Below, one piece after another: positions 41,936 to 52,384 of a DNA stretch of 64,000 nt. This DNA comes from CAWACP01 sp963780655 (GTDB taxonomy: Bacteria > Acidobacteriota > Terriglobia > Bryobacterales > Bryobacteraceae). The notes below the pieces were generated by a model. It did not search any database. It was given only the letters and a program-made list of their open reading frames with translations, and had not been told where the DNA came from. Location: positions 1,488,001 through 1,552,000 of the forward strand of contig CAWACP010000004.1 in the NCBI GenBank assembly GCA_963780655.1. Reading direction: 5' to 3'. The first letter of the stretch is position 1; the number at the start of each line of letters is the position of its first letter. Both the position numbers and the translations under genes were made by a program.

Positions 41936-43807
41936 TCAGGCACGCGCCTGCGACAATGCTAGCCGATTCTGCCCGATTGTGGAAGCTTCGGGGAACCTTA
42001 GACAAAACGAAGTGCCCTGCCCCGGCTCGCTGACAAAGTCGATGGTCCCGCCGTGTAGCTGCATCATACGAAACGTTAAAGCGAGTCCGATGCCGGAGCC
42101 CTGCTCTTTGGTGGTAAAGTACAGATCGAAAATCCGATCCTGAATCTCGCGGGGGATGCCTGGTCCGCTGTCGCCGACCATCAGCACACATTCCCCCTCG
42201 CGATGTCCAACGCTGACCCTCAGACAGCCATTCTCGCCCATCGCTTCGATCGCGTTCGTGAAGACGTTCAGCACAGCCTGATGCAGCATCTTGGAATCGC
42301 CCTTGATCCAGGCCGGCTGCTGCAGATCGGTTTCCACGCTGATCCCGCGCGCTTCCGCGTCGGGCCGGACGAACTCCGTCAATTCCACCACCAGATCGGT
42401 GAGATTGAGCTCTGCCACGTCCAGTTCCAGAGGCTTGTTGAAGTTGAGGAACGTGCGCACCACGTGATCGAGCCTCCGCACCTCGCGCGTGATCAGGTCG
42501 ATCTCCGGTTCCTCGGCCAGCATGCGCGTGCGCAGAATCTCCAGGTGCAGCGCGATGGCGTTCAGCGGATTCTTGATCTCGTGAGCTACCCCGCTGGTCA
42601 GCCGGCTGATGGCTGCCAGCCGCGTCGACAGGTCCAGATGCGATTCCAGTTGCTTGCGCGTTTCCGGATCCCGAAGGCGTACCAGCACGCCCAGCCGCTG
42701 CACGCTGTCACCGCGCGAAAGCAGTTCCACGCTGAGCAGCAGCCGGCGCTCCCTCCGTCCCGGCGCATCCAGGTAAACCACGCGATCGCGCACCGGCTGA
42801 TTCCGCTCGATGGCCCCCGCAATGGCCGACCCCACCGGCGTGTCCGCCGGAAACAGCGTCGCCATGGCGCTCGACAGAAGGGCTTCCCTGCGCATGCCCA
42901 GAAGCTGTTCCGCCGGCCTGCCCGCCATTACCACGCGCCCCTGCGGGTCGAACAGTATCACCACTTCCTCGATACGTTCCAGCAGTTCATCGAGATTGTT
43001 ACGCAGTTCCAGAGCATCGCGGCGCGCCCCGTGGAACTGCTGGCCCAGCAGGTTCAGTTTGCTCTGCACGTCGGCGTACTCGCGCGATTCCCTGAATTCC
43101 GATGAGTCGGGGGCCTCCACCAGTTGGCCGGCGCTGATCAGGTCGATCTTCCGGCTGACGCGCTCGAGGGGACGCAGCGCCAGAGTCGGCAGCAGCCAGG
43201 CAAGTGCGAGAGAGACGGCGAGGGCGATCAGAAAGCCGTATCCGAGGTTGGTGAATGCCGGCGCCAGCTTATGCCGCAGGAACGACGAGCGTACCACCAC
43301 CTGCACGGTGAACAGCGGAGTCCCGTCTCCGGCCGTATAGGGGGGCGTGCGGTCCACGTAGTTTTCCCGCTCCACCAGGAGCTGCCACAGATTTCTGAGA
43401 GGCGGTCCTTCTTTCCAGGCTTCGAGCGTCTTGTAATGCGTACTCAAAGGAGAATGCAGAAAGGAAGCGGCGGATTTACCGTCGGGACCGATCACCACCA
43501 TATCGAGCAGCGAGTCGTTCTCACTCACGTCCTGCTTCAATCGCGCGGGAATCTGCGGATCGTTGCGCAGGATCTCCGGCACCCTCTGCTGAAGCGATTG
43601 GGCCGGCAGTTGCTGATCCTGCTTGAGCACCTGATCGACGCGATCGGCAATATACTGCCCCGCCTGATTTGCCACCCGGTGAGCGCTGTCCGCGGCGCTA
43701 TCAATGGCGGCGTGGGTGAAATCGTACAGGAACATGACCGAAACCGCTACTACCACCAGCGCGATGAGGACCGCCACAGACAAACGGATTCGGGTCTTGA
43801 GCGACAT
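41936..43807 (-). CDS. membrane sensor histidine kinase (NtrB/AtoS type)
   Basis: A 623-residue kinase. A helix at about 9-29, a periplasmic sensor domain (30-188) and a second helix (190-208) are followed by a HAMP-like linker and a PAS domain (about 272-380). The phosphoacceptor H409 is in GVAHEIKNPLN, and the ATPase domain has N-box FTNAIEAMGENG, DSGPGIP and GSGIGLAL. Signals are unknown. Its start codon directly abuts the response regulator stop at 43808. The partner is that NtrC-like regulator. Confidence 0.95.
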   Translation of the reverse strand: MSLKTRIRLSVAVLIALVVVAVSVMFLYDFTHAAIDSAADSAHRVANQAGQYIADRVDQVLKQDQQLPAQSLQQRVPEILRNDPQIPARLKQDVSENDSLLDMVVIGPDGKSAASFLHSPLSTHYKTLEAWKEGPPLRNLWQLLVERENYVDRTPPYTAGDGTPLFTVQVVVRSSFLRHKLAPAFTNLGYGFLIALAVSLALAWLLPTLALRPLERVSRKIDLISAGQLVEAPDSSEFRESREYADVQSKLNLLGQQFHGARRDALELRNNLDELLERIEEVVILFDPQGRVVMAGRPAEQLLGMRREALLSSAMATLFPADTPVGSAIAGAIERNQPVRDRVVYLDAPGRRERRLLLSVELLSRGDSVQRLGVLVRLRDPETRKQLESHLDLSTRLAAISRLTSGVAHEIKNPLNAIALHLEILRTRMLAEEPEIDLITREVRRLDHVVRTFLNFNKPLELDVAELNLTDLVVELTEFVRPDAEARGISVETDLQQPAWIKGDSKMLHQAVLNVFTNAIEAMGENGCLRVSVGHREGECVLMVGDSGPGIPREIQDRIFDLYFTTKEQGSGIGLALTFRMMQLHGGTIDFVSEPGQGTSFCLRFPEASTIGQNRLALSQARA

Positions 43808-45232
<1,425 letters not shown>

Positions 45233-45453
45233 TATTCTCTATTCTAACCGATAGGAATATATTACACACCGTCAAAAACACCAGTACAAACCTCCCGGCA
45301 GGCCGAAAAATCAGTAGCTTGGCGGGACCGTATGGTGCAGGTCGGGCCGGCCCTCTCGCCTGTGCTCCCGGCGTCGGCGCCATCGGACCACTATCGAACA
45401 ACTGGACAAAGGAGCGGTCCTGGTCTAACATTGCTCAGACCGGAGGCCGAAGA

Positions 45454-45732
45454 ATGCGTCCAATTCCAGTGGCTCTGCTGTGGCTTGGTCTCGTGAGCGC
45501 GCCCGGCCAGACCCCTGGGGGTGGCGGGACCACAACCGGAGCCGTCAACGACAGTGCCGGATCCTCCAGCGGTTCTGCCTCGGCGAACAGAGAGGCCGCC
45601 GAATCGAGCGCCAGCGCGCCTGCGGCAGAGTCCAACTCCACCGCTGAGAGCACCGCTTCGGAGCACAAAGCGAAGAAACACAAAAAGGTCAAGGCCAAAA
45701 AGACCACCTCCGATTCCGCTGAGGCAAAGTAG
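45454..45732 (+). CDS. small secreted Ser/Ala-rich protein with Lys-rich tail
   Basis: This 92-residue protein has a signal peptide (MRPIPVALLWLGLVSAPGQ). It continues with a low-complexity Ser/Ala/Thr/Asn part and a strongly basic tail (HKAKKHKKVKAKKTTS). GGAGGC precedes ATG 45454. The composition suggests binding to anionic polymers such as cell wall or nucleic acid, but there is no recognisable fold. It lies 18 bases upstream of the CHASE2 gene and may be cotranscribed. Confidence 0.75.
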   Translation: MRPIPVALLWLGLVSAPGQTPGGGGTTTGAVNDSAGSSSGSASANREAAESSASAPAAESNSTAESTASEHKAKKHKKVKAKKTTSDSAEAK

Positions 45733-45750
45733 CCGCCGGCGGCCGGTCTG

Positions 45751-47127
45751 ATGAAACTATCGGAAGTAATACGCCTGCAGCTGAAGGAACTGGAAGGGCG
45801 CAGGCTGCTTTACTACCTGGGAATTGCGTTCCTGGCGTTCTGTCTTGAAAACGCGCCCGAGTGGCTCCACTTCACGGCGGAAACCCAGAATGCGTGGGCG
45901 GCGCCGGGACGTCTGCTCGAGCAGCTTTATCAATGGCAGGCGACGCTCGGGTCCCGGAAGCCTCGCTCGCACTTTGTCAGACTGATCATCCTGCGCCAGG
46001 CCACCGAGTCCGGATCTCTCATGGAGCCCGCCAACCGCTGCCTGCAGCGCCAGTTCTTCTCACTGCTGCTTCCCGCGATCGCCTCCGCATCGCCGGCCAT
46101 GATCGTCATCGATAAGGATTACTCGCCGGACGTGGTCTGCACGGAGTACGATCCGGCGCATCATCCTCGCGAAACCGGAACCAGTGATCTGCTCGACAGC
46201 GCAGCCAGAGTGGTTGCTTCTACGCCGGTTTTCATCTCGGTGAGAACGGAGAGCGCACTGCAGGCCACCACGGAGCCGGAGGAGTTTCGGAGGACGCTGG
46301 ACCGGCACAGGGCGGTGGCGAAATTGCCATCGCTGGCTTTCCCTGTCGGCGTCCGCTACGCTATCCCGAATCTGGATATCGACGATCGAAAGATTCCGCT
46401 CTACTGGCCGGCGTATCCTGACAGAGATTCGGTGGGCAAGGGGAAGCCGCTGCCGGAGCCATCGCTTGCATTTGCCGCCGCCACGACGTTCGATCCGGGT
46501 GTCCTCGGCCTGCCAGCAATCAGGAGCCTCGAAAAACACCACAGCTTCGCGTACACGAACTTCCTCCGCGAGGACCAGATCGGTTCTTACTCCGCTATCG
46601 ATCTGCTCTGCAATGCGCCGCATTCCAGAGACAAAGACTGGAGAGCGTGCAATCCCGATCTTCCGCATAACGAAGCACTGCGCAAGCTGAGCCATCGCGT
46701 GGTGGTCATCGGCGAGGAAAACCCCGCCGATATGTGGGACAGCCCGGTGGGCCGCATTCCCGGGGCAGTGTTGCAGGCCAATTACATCGAAGCTCTGCTG
46801 GACGACCGCTACCTGCAACCCTGCCCATGGTGGTTTCAGATCATCATCGGCTTTTTCGTCCTGGCTGTCATCGATATGATCATCGAGATCTTCGGCGTGC
46901 CGAAGGTGATGCGCGACGGCTGGACTCGGGCGAAGAATGCCGGCGTGCGGCTTCCCCTGTTCCTTGCCGGGCTGGTGGTGGCGTTTATTGTGCTTGCTGT
47001 TGCCGGCTTCGTTCTGGTCGACGTTTCGGTGGTCCAGTTCGGATATCTGCCGCTGATCACCGCGCCCGGCCTGCTCGGTTTCGCTCTGAAATTCGGCGAA
47101 CGGCTCGCCAGCATCAGGGAAGCGTGA
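45751..47127 (+). CDS. CHASE2-domain membrane protein without kinase or cyclase domain
   Basis: The 458 residues have an N-terminal hydrophobic segment (about 20-36). A large extracytoplasmic domain (about 40-350) follows with the CHASE2-like pattern MIVIDKDYSPDVV, RVVVIGEENP and SPVGRIPGAVLQANYIEALL. Three C-terminal helices complete it (about 363-385, 408-435 and the terminal segment). CHASE2 is usually the sensor part of kinases or nucleotide cyclases, but here nothing is attached, so it might pass a signal to a separate protein or have another envelope role. Confidence 0.8.
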   Translation: MKLSEVIRLQLKELEGRRLLYYLGIAFLAFCLENAPEWLHFTAETQNAWAAPGRLLEQLYQWQATLGSRKPRSHFVRLIILRQATESGSLMEPANRCLQRQFFSLLLPAIASASPAMIVIDKDYSPDVVCTEYDPAHHPRETGTSDLLDSAARVVASTPVFISVRTESALQATTEPEEFRRTLDRHRAVAKLPSLAFPVGVRYAIPNLDIDDRKIPLYWPAYPDRDSVGKGKPLPEPSLAFAAATTFDPGVLGLPAIRSLEKHHSFAYTNFLREDQIGSYSAIDLLCNAPHSRDKDWRACNPDLPHNEALRKLSHRVVVIGEENPADMWDSPVGRIPGAVLQANYIEALLDDRYLQPCPWWFQIIIGFFVLAVIDMIIEIFGVPKVMRDGWTRAKNAGVRLPLFLAGLVVAFIVLAVAGFVLVDVSVVQFGYLPLITAPGLLGFALKFGERLASIREA

Positions 47128-47179
47128 CGACCCTGTTGCATCGCCGGCCCCGCGCGTGTTCTGCTCGTAGTTCAGTCCC

Positions 47180-49654
47180 GTGACCACTTCGAAGACACAC
47201 CGACTTGCCCTGCTCGCTGCCTTTGCGGCGCTGCTTCCATCCGCGCGTCTGAACGCGGACGAGTTCCTCTCCGGCTCCGCGCAGATCGATCAGGCCCTGC
47301 ATCGCCTCGCGAACACCGGCAGCGTGCTCATGATTGCGGCGCATCCGGATGATGAGAATACCGCCCTGCTCGCATACTTCGCCCGCGGCCTCTGTGTGCG
47401 CACAGGCTATCTCTCCATGACCCGCGGCGAGGGCGGCCAGAACCTCCTCGGCCCCGAACAGGGCGACGCGCTCGGCGTCATCCGAACCGAGGAGCTGCTG
47501 GCCGCTCGCCGCATCGACGGCGCCGAGCAGTACTTCACGCGCGCCATCGATTTCGGATTCTCCAAAACCGCCGACGAGACGCTCCGAAAATGGGGACACG
47601 ACCGCGCGCTCAGCGACGTCGTGCGCGTAATCCGCCGCTTCCGGCCGGACGTCATCGTGCTTCGCTTCTCCGGCACGCCGCGCGACGGCCACGGCCATCA
47701 CCAGGCCTCGGCCATTCTGGGCAAGGAGGCGTTCTCCGCGGCCGCCGACCCGAATCGCTTCCCCGAGTGCGGCCCTCCCTGGCAGGCAAAACGCATTCTG
47801 TGGAATATGTTTGCGTTCACTAAAGAGATGCAGGAGGAGACGGAGAAGACACCCGGCCGCATCACGGTGGATACCGGGGCCTTCAATCCGGTGCTCGGAC
47901 ACTCTTATATGGAGATCGCGGGCATGAGCCGCAGCCAGCACAAGAGCCAGGGCATGGGCTCTCCCGAGCGGCGCGGCACGTTCCCGGAGTCACTCGTTGT
48001 CGTGGCCGGCGCTCCCGCGAAGACCAGCATCTTCGACGATGTCGATACCACGTGGAACCGGGTGCCCGGCGGCGCGCGCACCGGCGAGCTTATAAACCAG
48101 GCATTGCGCGAGTATCAGCCCGAGCATCCGGACAGGATTGTGCCGCTGCTTGCCGAAGCGAAGCGCGCCATGCCGGAGGGAGACGATCCGCTGCTGGCGC
48201 GAAAGCGGCACGACATCGATGAAGCGATCGCGCTCTGCGCTGGTCTGTGGGTGGACGCGACCGCTGACAAATGCGCAATCGTACCGGGCGGCAAGGTCAA
48301 GCTGACGTGGACAGTGGTGGATCGCGGCCCGCTGAAGGTGGTGCGCGTCGCCGCCAAACCGTTCGAGTTGGGGGCAAACAAGCCGTTCTCGGACAGCACG
48401 GAGGCGATCGTTGACGACTCGACGCCGTGGTCGCAGCCCTACTGGCTGCAGAAGCCGAAAGACGGGGATTCGTACACCGTCTCCGATCCGTCGCTCATCG
48501 GCCAGCCCGAGAACCCGCCGGTCTTCGAAGAGCATCTGAAATTTGAAATCGACGGAGCCCCGATCGAGCTGGATCGGCCCGTCGTCTACCGCTGGGTGGA
48601 TCGCACCCTCGGCGAACGCTGGCGGCCGGTGGCCGTCGTGCCGCCCGTGGCCATCAGTCTGCCCGAACCCGCGGCAGTGTTTCCAAACTCCGAGGCGAAG
48701 CGCACCATCATCGAGATGAGGGCCGTCGGGAAAGAGGCCGGCGATCTGCGCCTCGACGATTCCGGGTGGAAGATCGACCCGCGCTCCACTCCCTTTTCCC
48801 TGAACGACAGCGAGGCAACCACGGCAGCTTTCCAGATCCAGCCGCCTGCGGCTGAAGGCATCTCGCACGCCACGGCCGAGGCGCGCGTCGGCAACCGCGA
48901 CGTCAACGTCGCCACCGAGCTCATCGACTACACGCATATCCCCGAAACATACTTATTCCCGCCCGCCGAAATGAAACTGGTCCGCGCGGACGTGAAGAAC
49001 CTGGCGAAGAACGTCGGCTATGTCATGGGCGCCGGCGACGAGGTTCCCGACGCGCTGCGGCAGATCGGCAGCGCGGTAACGCTGCTCACGCCCGACGACC
49101 TGACGATGGGCGATCTCAGCCGCTTCGATGCCATCGTAACGGGCGTACGCGCATACAACACCCGGCCCGACCTGCGCGCCAACGAGCACCGGCTGCTCGC
49201 GTATGTGCGCGATGGCGGAACGCTCGTGGTGCAGTACAACACGCTCGAGGGTAACGCCGCGTTCATGGGCAGCTCGATGTTCGATTACCTCGGTCCCTGG
49301 CCGATGGAGATCTCGCACGACCGTGTCACCGTGGAGGAAGCTCCCGTCAAATTCCTCGATCCGGAGAGCCCGCTGCTGCATCGACCGAATGAGATCACCG
49401 GCAAGGATTTCGAGGGCTGGGTGCAGGAACGCGGCCTCTACTTCGCCACTAAGTGGGACCCGCAGTATCACACGCTGTTTGAAACCCACGATCCCGGCGA
49501 GAAGCCGCTCACGGGGGGCACGCTCTACGCCAAATACGGCAAGGGCGCTTACGTGTTCACGGCCTTCTCGTGGTTCCGCGAGTTGCCCGCCGGCGTGCCC
49601 GGCGCGTTTCGCATCTTCGCGAACCTGCTGAGCGCAGGCAAAACTCTCCCATGA
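47180..49654 (+). CDS. secreted PIG-L family (LmbE-like) deacetylase with C-terminal ThuA-like domain
   Basis: This 824-residue exported enzyme has a signal peptide (about 1-26). The PIG-L domain (about 45-240) carries the zinc motif AAHPDDEN with H55, D57 and D58 in PIG-L-type spacing, plus a downstream metal His set GHGHH (around 171-174). It probably removes N-acetyl groups from a sugar. A beta-rich middle follows, and a C-terminal domain (about 590-815) with VTGVRAYNTRP and VQYNTLEGN resembles ThuA or glutamine-amidotransferase-like folds. The start is GTG 47180. The 42-residue gene overlaps its stop by ATGA. Confidence 0.9.
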   Translation: MTTSKTHRLALLAAFAALLPSARLNADEFLSGSAQIDQALHRLANTGSVLMIAAHPDDENTALLAYFARGLCVRTGYLSMTRGEGGQNLLGPEQGDALGVIRTEELLAARRIDGAEQYFTRAIDFGFSKTADETLRKWGHDRALSDVVRVIRRFRPDVIVLRFSGTPRDGHGHHQASAILGKEAFSAAADPNRFPECGPPWQAKRILWNMFAFTKEMQEETEKTPGRITVDTGAFNPVLGHSYMEIAGMSRSQHKSQGMGSPERRGTFPESLVVVAGAPAKTSIFDDVDTTWNRVPGGARTGELINQALREYQPEHPDRIVPLLAEAKRAMPEGDDPLLARKRHDIDEAIALCAGLWVDATADKCAIVPGGKVKLTWTVVDRGPLKVVRVAAKPFELGANKPFSDSTEAIVDDSTPWSQPYWLQKPKDGDSYTVSDPSLIGQPENPPVFEEHLKFEIDGAPIELDRPVVYRWVDRTLGERWRPVAVVPPVAISLPEPAAVFPNSEAKRTIIEMRAVGKEAGDLRLDDSGWKIDPRSTPFSLNDSEATTAAFQIQPPAAEGISHATAEARVGNRDVNVATELIDYTHIPETYLFPPAEMKLVRADVKNLAKNVGYVMGAGDEVPDALRQIGSAVTLLTPDDLTMGDLSRFDAIVTGVRAYNTRPDLRANEHRLLAYVRDGGTLVVQYNTLEGNAAFMGSSMFDYLGPWPMEISHDRVTVEEAPVKFLDPESPLLHRPNEITGKDFEGWVQERGLYFATKWDPQYHTLFETHDPGEKPLTGGTLYAKYGKGAYVFTAFSWFRELPAGVPGAFRIFANLLSAGKTLP

Positions 49655-49779
49655 CGCCCGTCAACGACGACGAACCGCCGCCCTTCCTCGGGACGTGGCC
49701 GCGCGTCTATGCAGCGGTACTGTGCTGGCTCGCCTTCGTCATCCTGTGCTTCTGGCTTTTCGAGCGGGCCGTCTCATGA
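49651..49779 (+). CDS. 42-aa single-span membrane microprotein
   Basis: This 42-residue protein has a Pro-rich N-terminus (MTPVNDDEPPPFLGTWPRVY) and one membrane helix (AVLCWLAFVILCFWLFERAV). Its ATG overlaps the stop of the PIG-L deacetylase (ATGA, 49651-49654), and the sodium:solute symporter starts 147 bases downstream. The position suggests a small accessory subunit of that symporter or of a deacetylase-dependent uptake route. Confidence 0.75.
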   Translation: MTPVNDDEPPPFLGTWPRVYAAVLCWLAFVILCFWLFERAVS

Positions 49780-49819
49780 TTGTCCCTGTGGGTCTCCGCC
49801 ACACTGCTTCGCCTCCCCG

Positions 49820-49903
49820 TGGGGCAGACGATCGGGTTTTGTCGTCTGCCATTGCCCAGGCACTCGAACAGGCAGACGACATACACCGATCGTCTGTCCC
49901 ACG
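49820..49903. repeat. 84-bp palindromic repeat, copy 3 (diverged)
   Basis: It begins GTGGGGCAGACGATCGG and ends GATCGTCTGTCCCAC, with internal GCAGACGA/TCGTCTGC-type arms. It is built from the same pieces as 9121-9202 and 12967-13047, but in a different arrangement around a different centre. It separates the microprotein from the symporter gene. Confidence 0.75.
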
Positions 49904-49926
49904 GTCCGTCTCATGATTAACTCCGC

Positions 49927-51567
49927 ATGAGACCCCTCGACTGGCTGGTCATGTTCGGTTGGCTCGCGTTCATCGTCAGCTTCGGCATCTGGCGCGGCCG
50001 CGGCAGCACCACTACAACCAAATACCTGCTGGCCGGACGCACCATGCCCTGGTACGCCATGGGCCTCTCCATCATGGCCACCCAGGCCAGCGCCATCACC
50101 TTCATCTCCACCACCGGCCAGTCGTACGTCGACGGCATGCGCTTCGTCCAGTTCTACTTCGGACTGCCCATCGCCATGGTCATCCTCTCGGCCACCGCCG
50201 TGCCCATCTTTCATCGCGCAAAAGTCTACACCGCTTACGAGTATCTGGAGAACCGCTTTGACGCGAAGACACGCTCGCTGGTGAGCATCATCTTTCTCAT
50301 CCAGCGCGGGTTGGCCGCCGGGCTCGCCTTGTACGCGCCCGCCGTGGCGCTCTCGGTCATCCTCGACTGGCCTGACCGCTTCACCACGCTGATCATGGGC
50401 GCCCTCGTGATGGCCTATACCGTGACCGGCGGCATCAAGGCGGTGCAATGGGCCGACGTGCTGCAGATGGGCCTGATCTTCGCCTCGCTCATTCTGGCGC
50501 TCGCCATGGCGGTCACGCTGCTGCCCGCAGGCGTGTCGTTCGGCGACGCTGTGTCGCTCGCCGGCGCCATGGGCCGCATCAATCCGGTCACCACGAAGTT
50601 CGACTGGAACGACCGCTACAACATCTGGAGCGGCCTCATTGGCGGCAGCTTCCTCGCGCTCGCCTATTTCGGCTGCGACCAGAGCCAGGTGCAGCGCTAC
50701 CTGACCGGCAAGTCGATCGCGCAGAGCCGCCTGAGCCTGCTGTTCAACGCCGTGGCCAAGGTGCCCATGCAGTTCTTCATCCTGTTCATCGGCTGCATCG
50801 TGTTCGTGTTCTTCGTGTTCTCGAAGCCGCCGCTGCTGTTCCATCCGGTGGAAGAGAAGCACATCGAGCAGAGTGCGAGCTACCCCGCCGTGCAACAGGC
50901 GTTCGATGCCGCCTTCGCCGAGCGGCGCGAGGCAGCTGAGGATTACCTCAGGCGCCGTCCGGGCGCCGCCGAGCGCTATCGCGCAGCCCAGAAACAGCTC
51001 GATGCCGCGCATAAAGCGGCAGAGCGCATCGTCTCGCCTGATTTCAACGACACGAACTTCATCTTTCTGACCTTCGTCACGCGCTACCTTCCCGCCGGCG
51101 TGGTGGGCCTGATCATCGCCGTGATCTTCTCGGCGGCCATGTCATCGTCATCGGGCGAGATCAATTCGCTCGCGACTGTCACCGTGATCGACATCTATAA
51201 GCGCCATTTCCGGCCGGACGCGAGCGACCGCCACTATGTTCTGGCGTCGCGCGTGGCCACGCTGTTCTGGGGCTGCTATGCGGTCGGCTTCGCGAACTTC
51301 GGCCGCAATTTCGGCGCGCTCATTGAGGCGGTAAACATGGTGGGATCGCTGTTTTACGGCGGATTGCTGGGCGTGTTCGCGCTGGCGTTCTTCTTCCCGC
51401 GCGCGGGCGCGAACGGCGCCTTCTACGGCGTGCTGGCCGGCGAGGCGGCCATCTTCGCGGCGAACCTGTTCACGCACATCTCGTTTCTCTGGTACAACGT
51501 CATCGGCTGCGTCGTGGTCGTGTTAGTGGGCCAGGCGATCAGCCTGCGGCGAGCCGTTGTAGAGTAG
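49927..51567 (+). CDS. sodium:solute symporter (SSS family)
   Basis: A 546-residue transporter with about 13 hydrophobic segments. Family motifs include KYLLAGRTMPWYAMGLSIMA, TAYEYLENRFDAKTRSL, AYTVTGGIKAVQWADVLQMG and FGCDQSQVQRYLTGKS. After FFVFSKPPLLFHPVEEKHIE there is a charged helical insertion of about 65 residues (roughly 315-375), not seen in short SSS proteins, before NFIFLTFVTRYLP. The gene's last two codons and stop lie inside a hairpin repeat. The substrate is unknown; the neighbouring deacetylase suggests a sugar or organic acid. Confidence 0.92.
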   Translation: MRPLDWLVMFGWLAFIVSFGIWRGRGSTTTTKYLLAGRTMPWYAMGLSIMATQASAITFISTTGQSYVDGMRFVQFYFGLPIAMVILSATAVPIFHRAKVYTAYEYLENRFDAKTRSLVSIIFLIQRGLAAGLALYAPAVALSVILDWPDRFTTLIMGALVMAYTVTGGIKAVQWADVLQMGLIFASLILALAMAVTLLPAGVSFGDAVSLAGAMGRINPVTTKFDWNDRYNIWSGLIGGSFLALAYFGCDQSQVQRYLTGKSIAQSRLSLLFNAVAKVPMQFFILFIGCIVFVFFVFSKPPLLFHPVEEKHIEQSASYPAVQQAFDAAFAERREAAEDYLRRRPGAAERYRAAQKQLDAAHKAAERIVSPDFNDTNFIFLTFVTRYLPAGVVGLIIAVIFSAAMSSSSGEINSLATVTVIDIYKRHFRPDASDRHYVLASRVATLFWGCYAVGFANFGRNFGALIEAVNMVGSLFYGGLLGVFALAFFFPRAGANGAFYGVLAGEAAIFAANLFTHISFLWYNVIGCVVVVLVGQAISLRRAVVE

Positions 51568-51580
51568 GCTTCAGCCTGCA
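51559..51580 (+). repeat. stop-codon-associated hairpin repeat, copy 3
   Basis: The repeat begins GTAGAGTAGGC and ends TCAGCCTGCA. The symporter's last codons GTA-GAG and its stop TAG are part of the repeat, so the insertion of this element may have defined the C-terminus (Val-Glu). Confidence 0.75.
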
Positions 51581-51612
51581 GACTTCAAACGAGAGTTCCG
51601 ATTCCTCCGAGA

Positions 51613-52005
51613 TCAAACAACGAGGACGTTTGCACGGTGTCCGGACGTTGCTGCGAGCGCGCGGTCGCAGGTGATGAGTGGCGCATCCAGCGCCTCCGCC
51701 AAAGCTATGTAACACGCGTCATGAGCGGTGAGGTTGTGCCGGAGTTCCCAAATCCGCGGAAGCAGCAGAGTATGCGGGTAGTGAGTCAGCGGCAGATCCG
51801 TGTAGTCCTCGAGGGCTTCGCGGGCACGCTGCGCGCTCAGGGCGTGGGTCATGTTGTAGCGACGCAGAACCTGCGCGATTTCCAGGTCGATCAGGTGGGG
51901 AACGTGCATTGTCTGTCCGGGAGCGAAGAGATGACCACGTAAGACGGCGGCTGCTCGAGAGTTGAGTAGAACCTCGAGCATGGCGGAAGCATCAATCACG
52001 ATCAC
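51613..52005 (-). CDS. VapC-like PIN-domain toxin (second module)
   Basis: A 130-residue PIN domain with the first Asp in VIDASAMLEVLL, the mid-domain LIDLEIAQVLRRY, and the C-terminal NLTAHDACYIALAEALDAPL with TCDRAL. These are the acidic metal-binding positions of Mg-dependent ribonucleases. ATG 52005 overlaps the antitoxin stop by four bases. Confidence 0.92.
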   Translation of the reverse strand: MIVIDASAMLEVLLNSRAAAVLRGHLFAPGQTMHVPHLIDLEIAQVLRRYNMTHALSAQRAREALEDYTDLPLTHYPHTLLLPRIWELRHNLTAHDACYIALAEALDAPLITCDRALAATSGHRANVLVV

Positions 52006-52232
52006 CGCCTGTTTCGCTCCTGCCGTACAACGGCGGCGGTTGACGGCCGCGTCCGTACAGGCGTGCGACGCGCGAGACGCTGAGCAAGTTCGGTAAGGGT
52101 TGGCCGTTCGGCGACGCGCTCGATCTCATCGCGGAGATAATCCGAAAGCGACATGCCCTCCAGCGCCGCGCGGGATTTCAGCTTGCGATGCAGGTCGTCT
52201 GGAACGTTGCGGATTTGGATCATCGTTGACAT
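52002..52232 (-). CDS. VapB/FitA-like antitoxin (second module)
   Basis: A small antitoxin with a ribbon-helix-helix domain (MIQIRNVPDDLHRKLKSRAA, then SLSDYLRDEIERVAERPT) and a basic C-terminal tail. The FitA-type start IQIRNVP is typical. The open frame begins at 52262, but ATG 52232 or 52223 fits the domain. It is the first gene of the module. Confidence 0.9.
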   Translation of the reverse strand: MSTMIQIRNVPDDLHRKLKSRAALEGMSLSDYLRDEIERVAERPTLTELAQRLARRTPVRTRPSTAAVVRQERNRR

Positions 52233-52384
52233 GTTCACAGCATATTTGCATGTGCAGCACATGTCAATGATGGCGCGTGACCTCTGGCAGCCCCCGCAGG
52301 GCCGGCCGCAACCTGAGAATTCCGGGATGGGCTGCGCATTCCAGCCCCCTGCAGCTTGCCAGGAAGGGCTTTCCGGGACACCCG

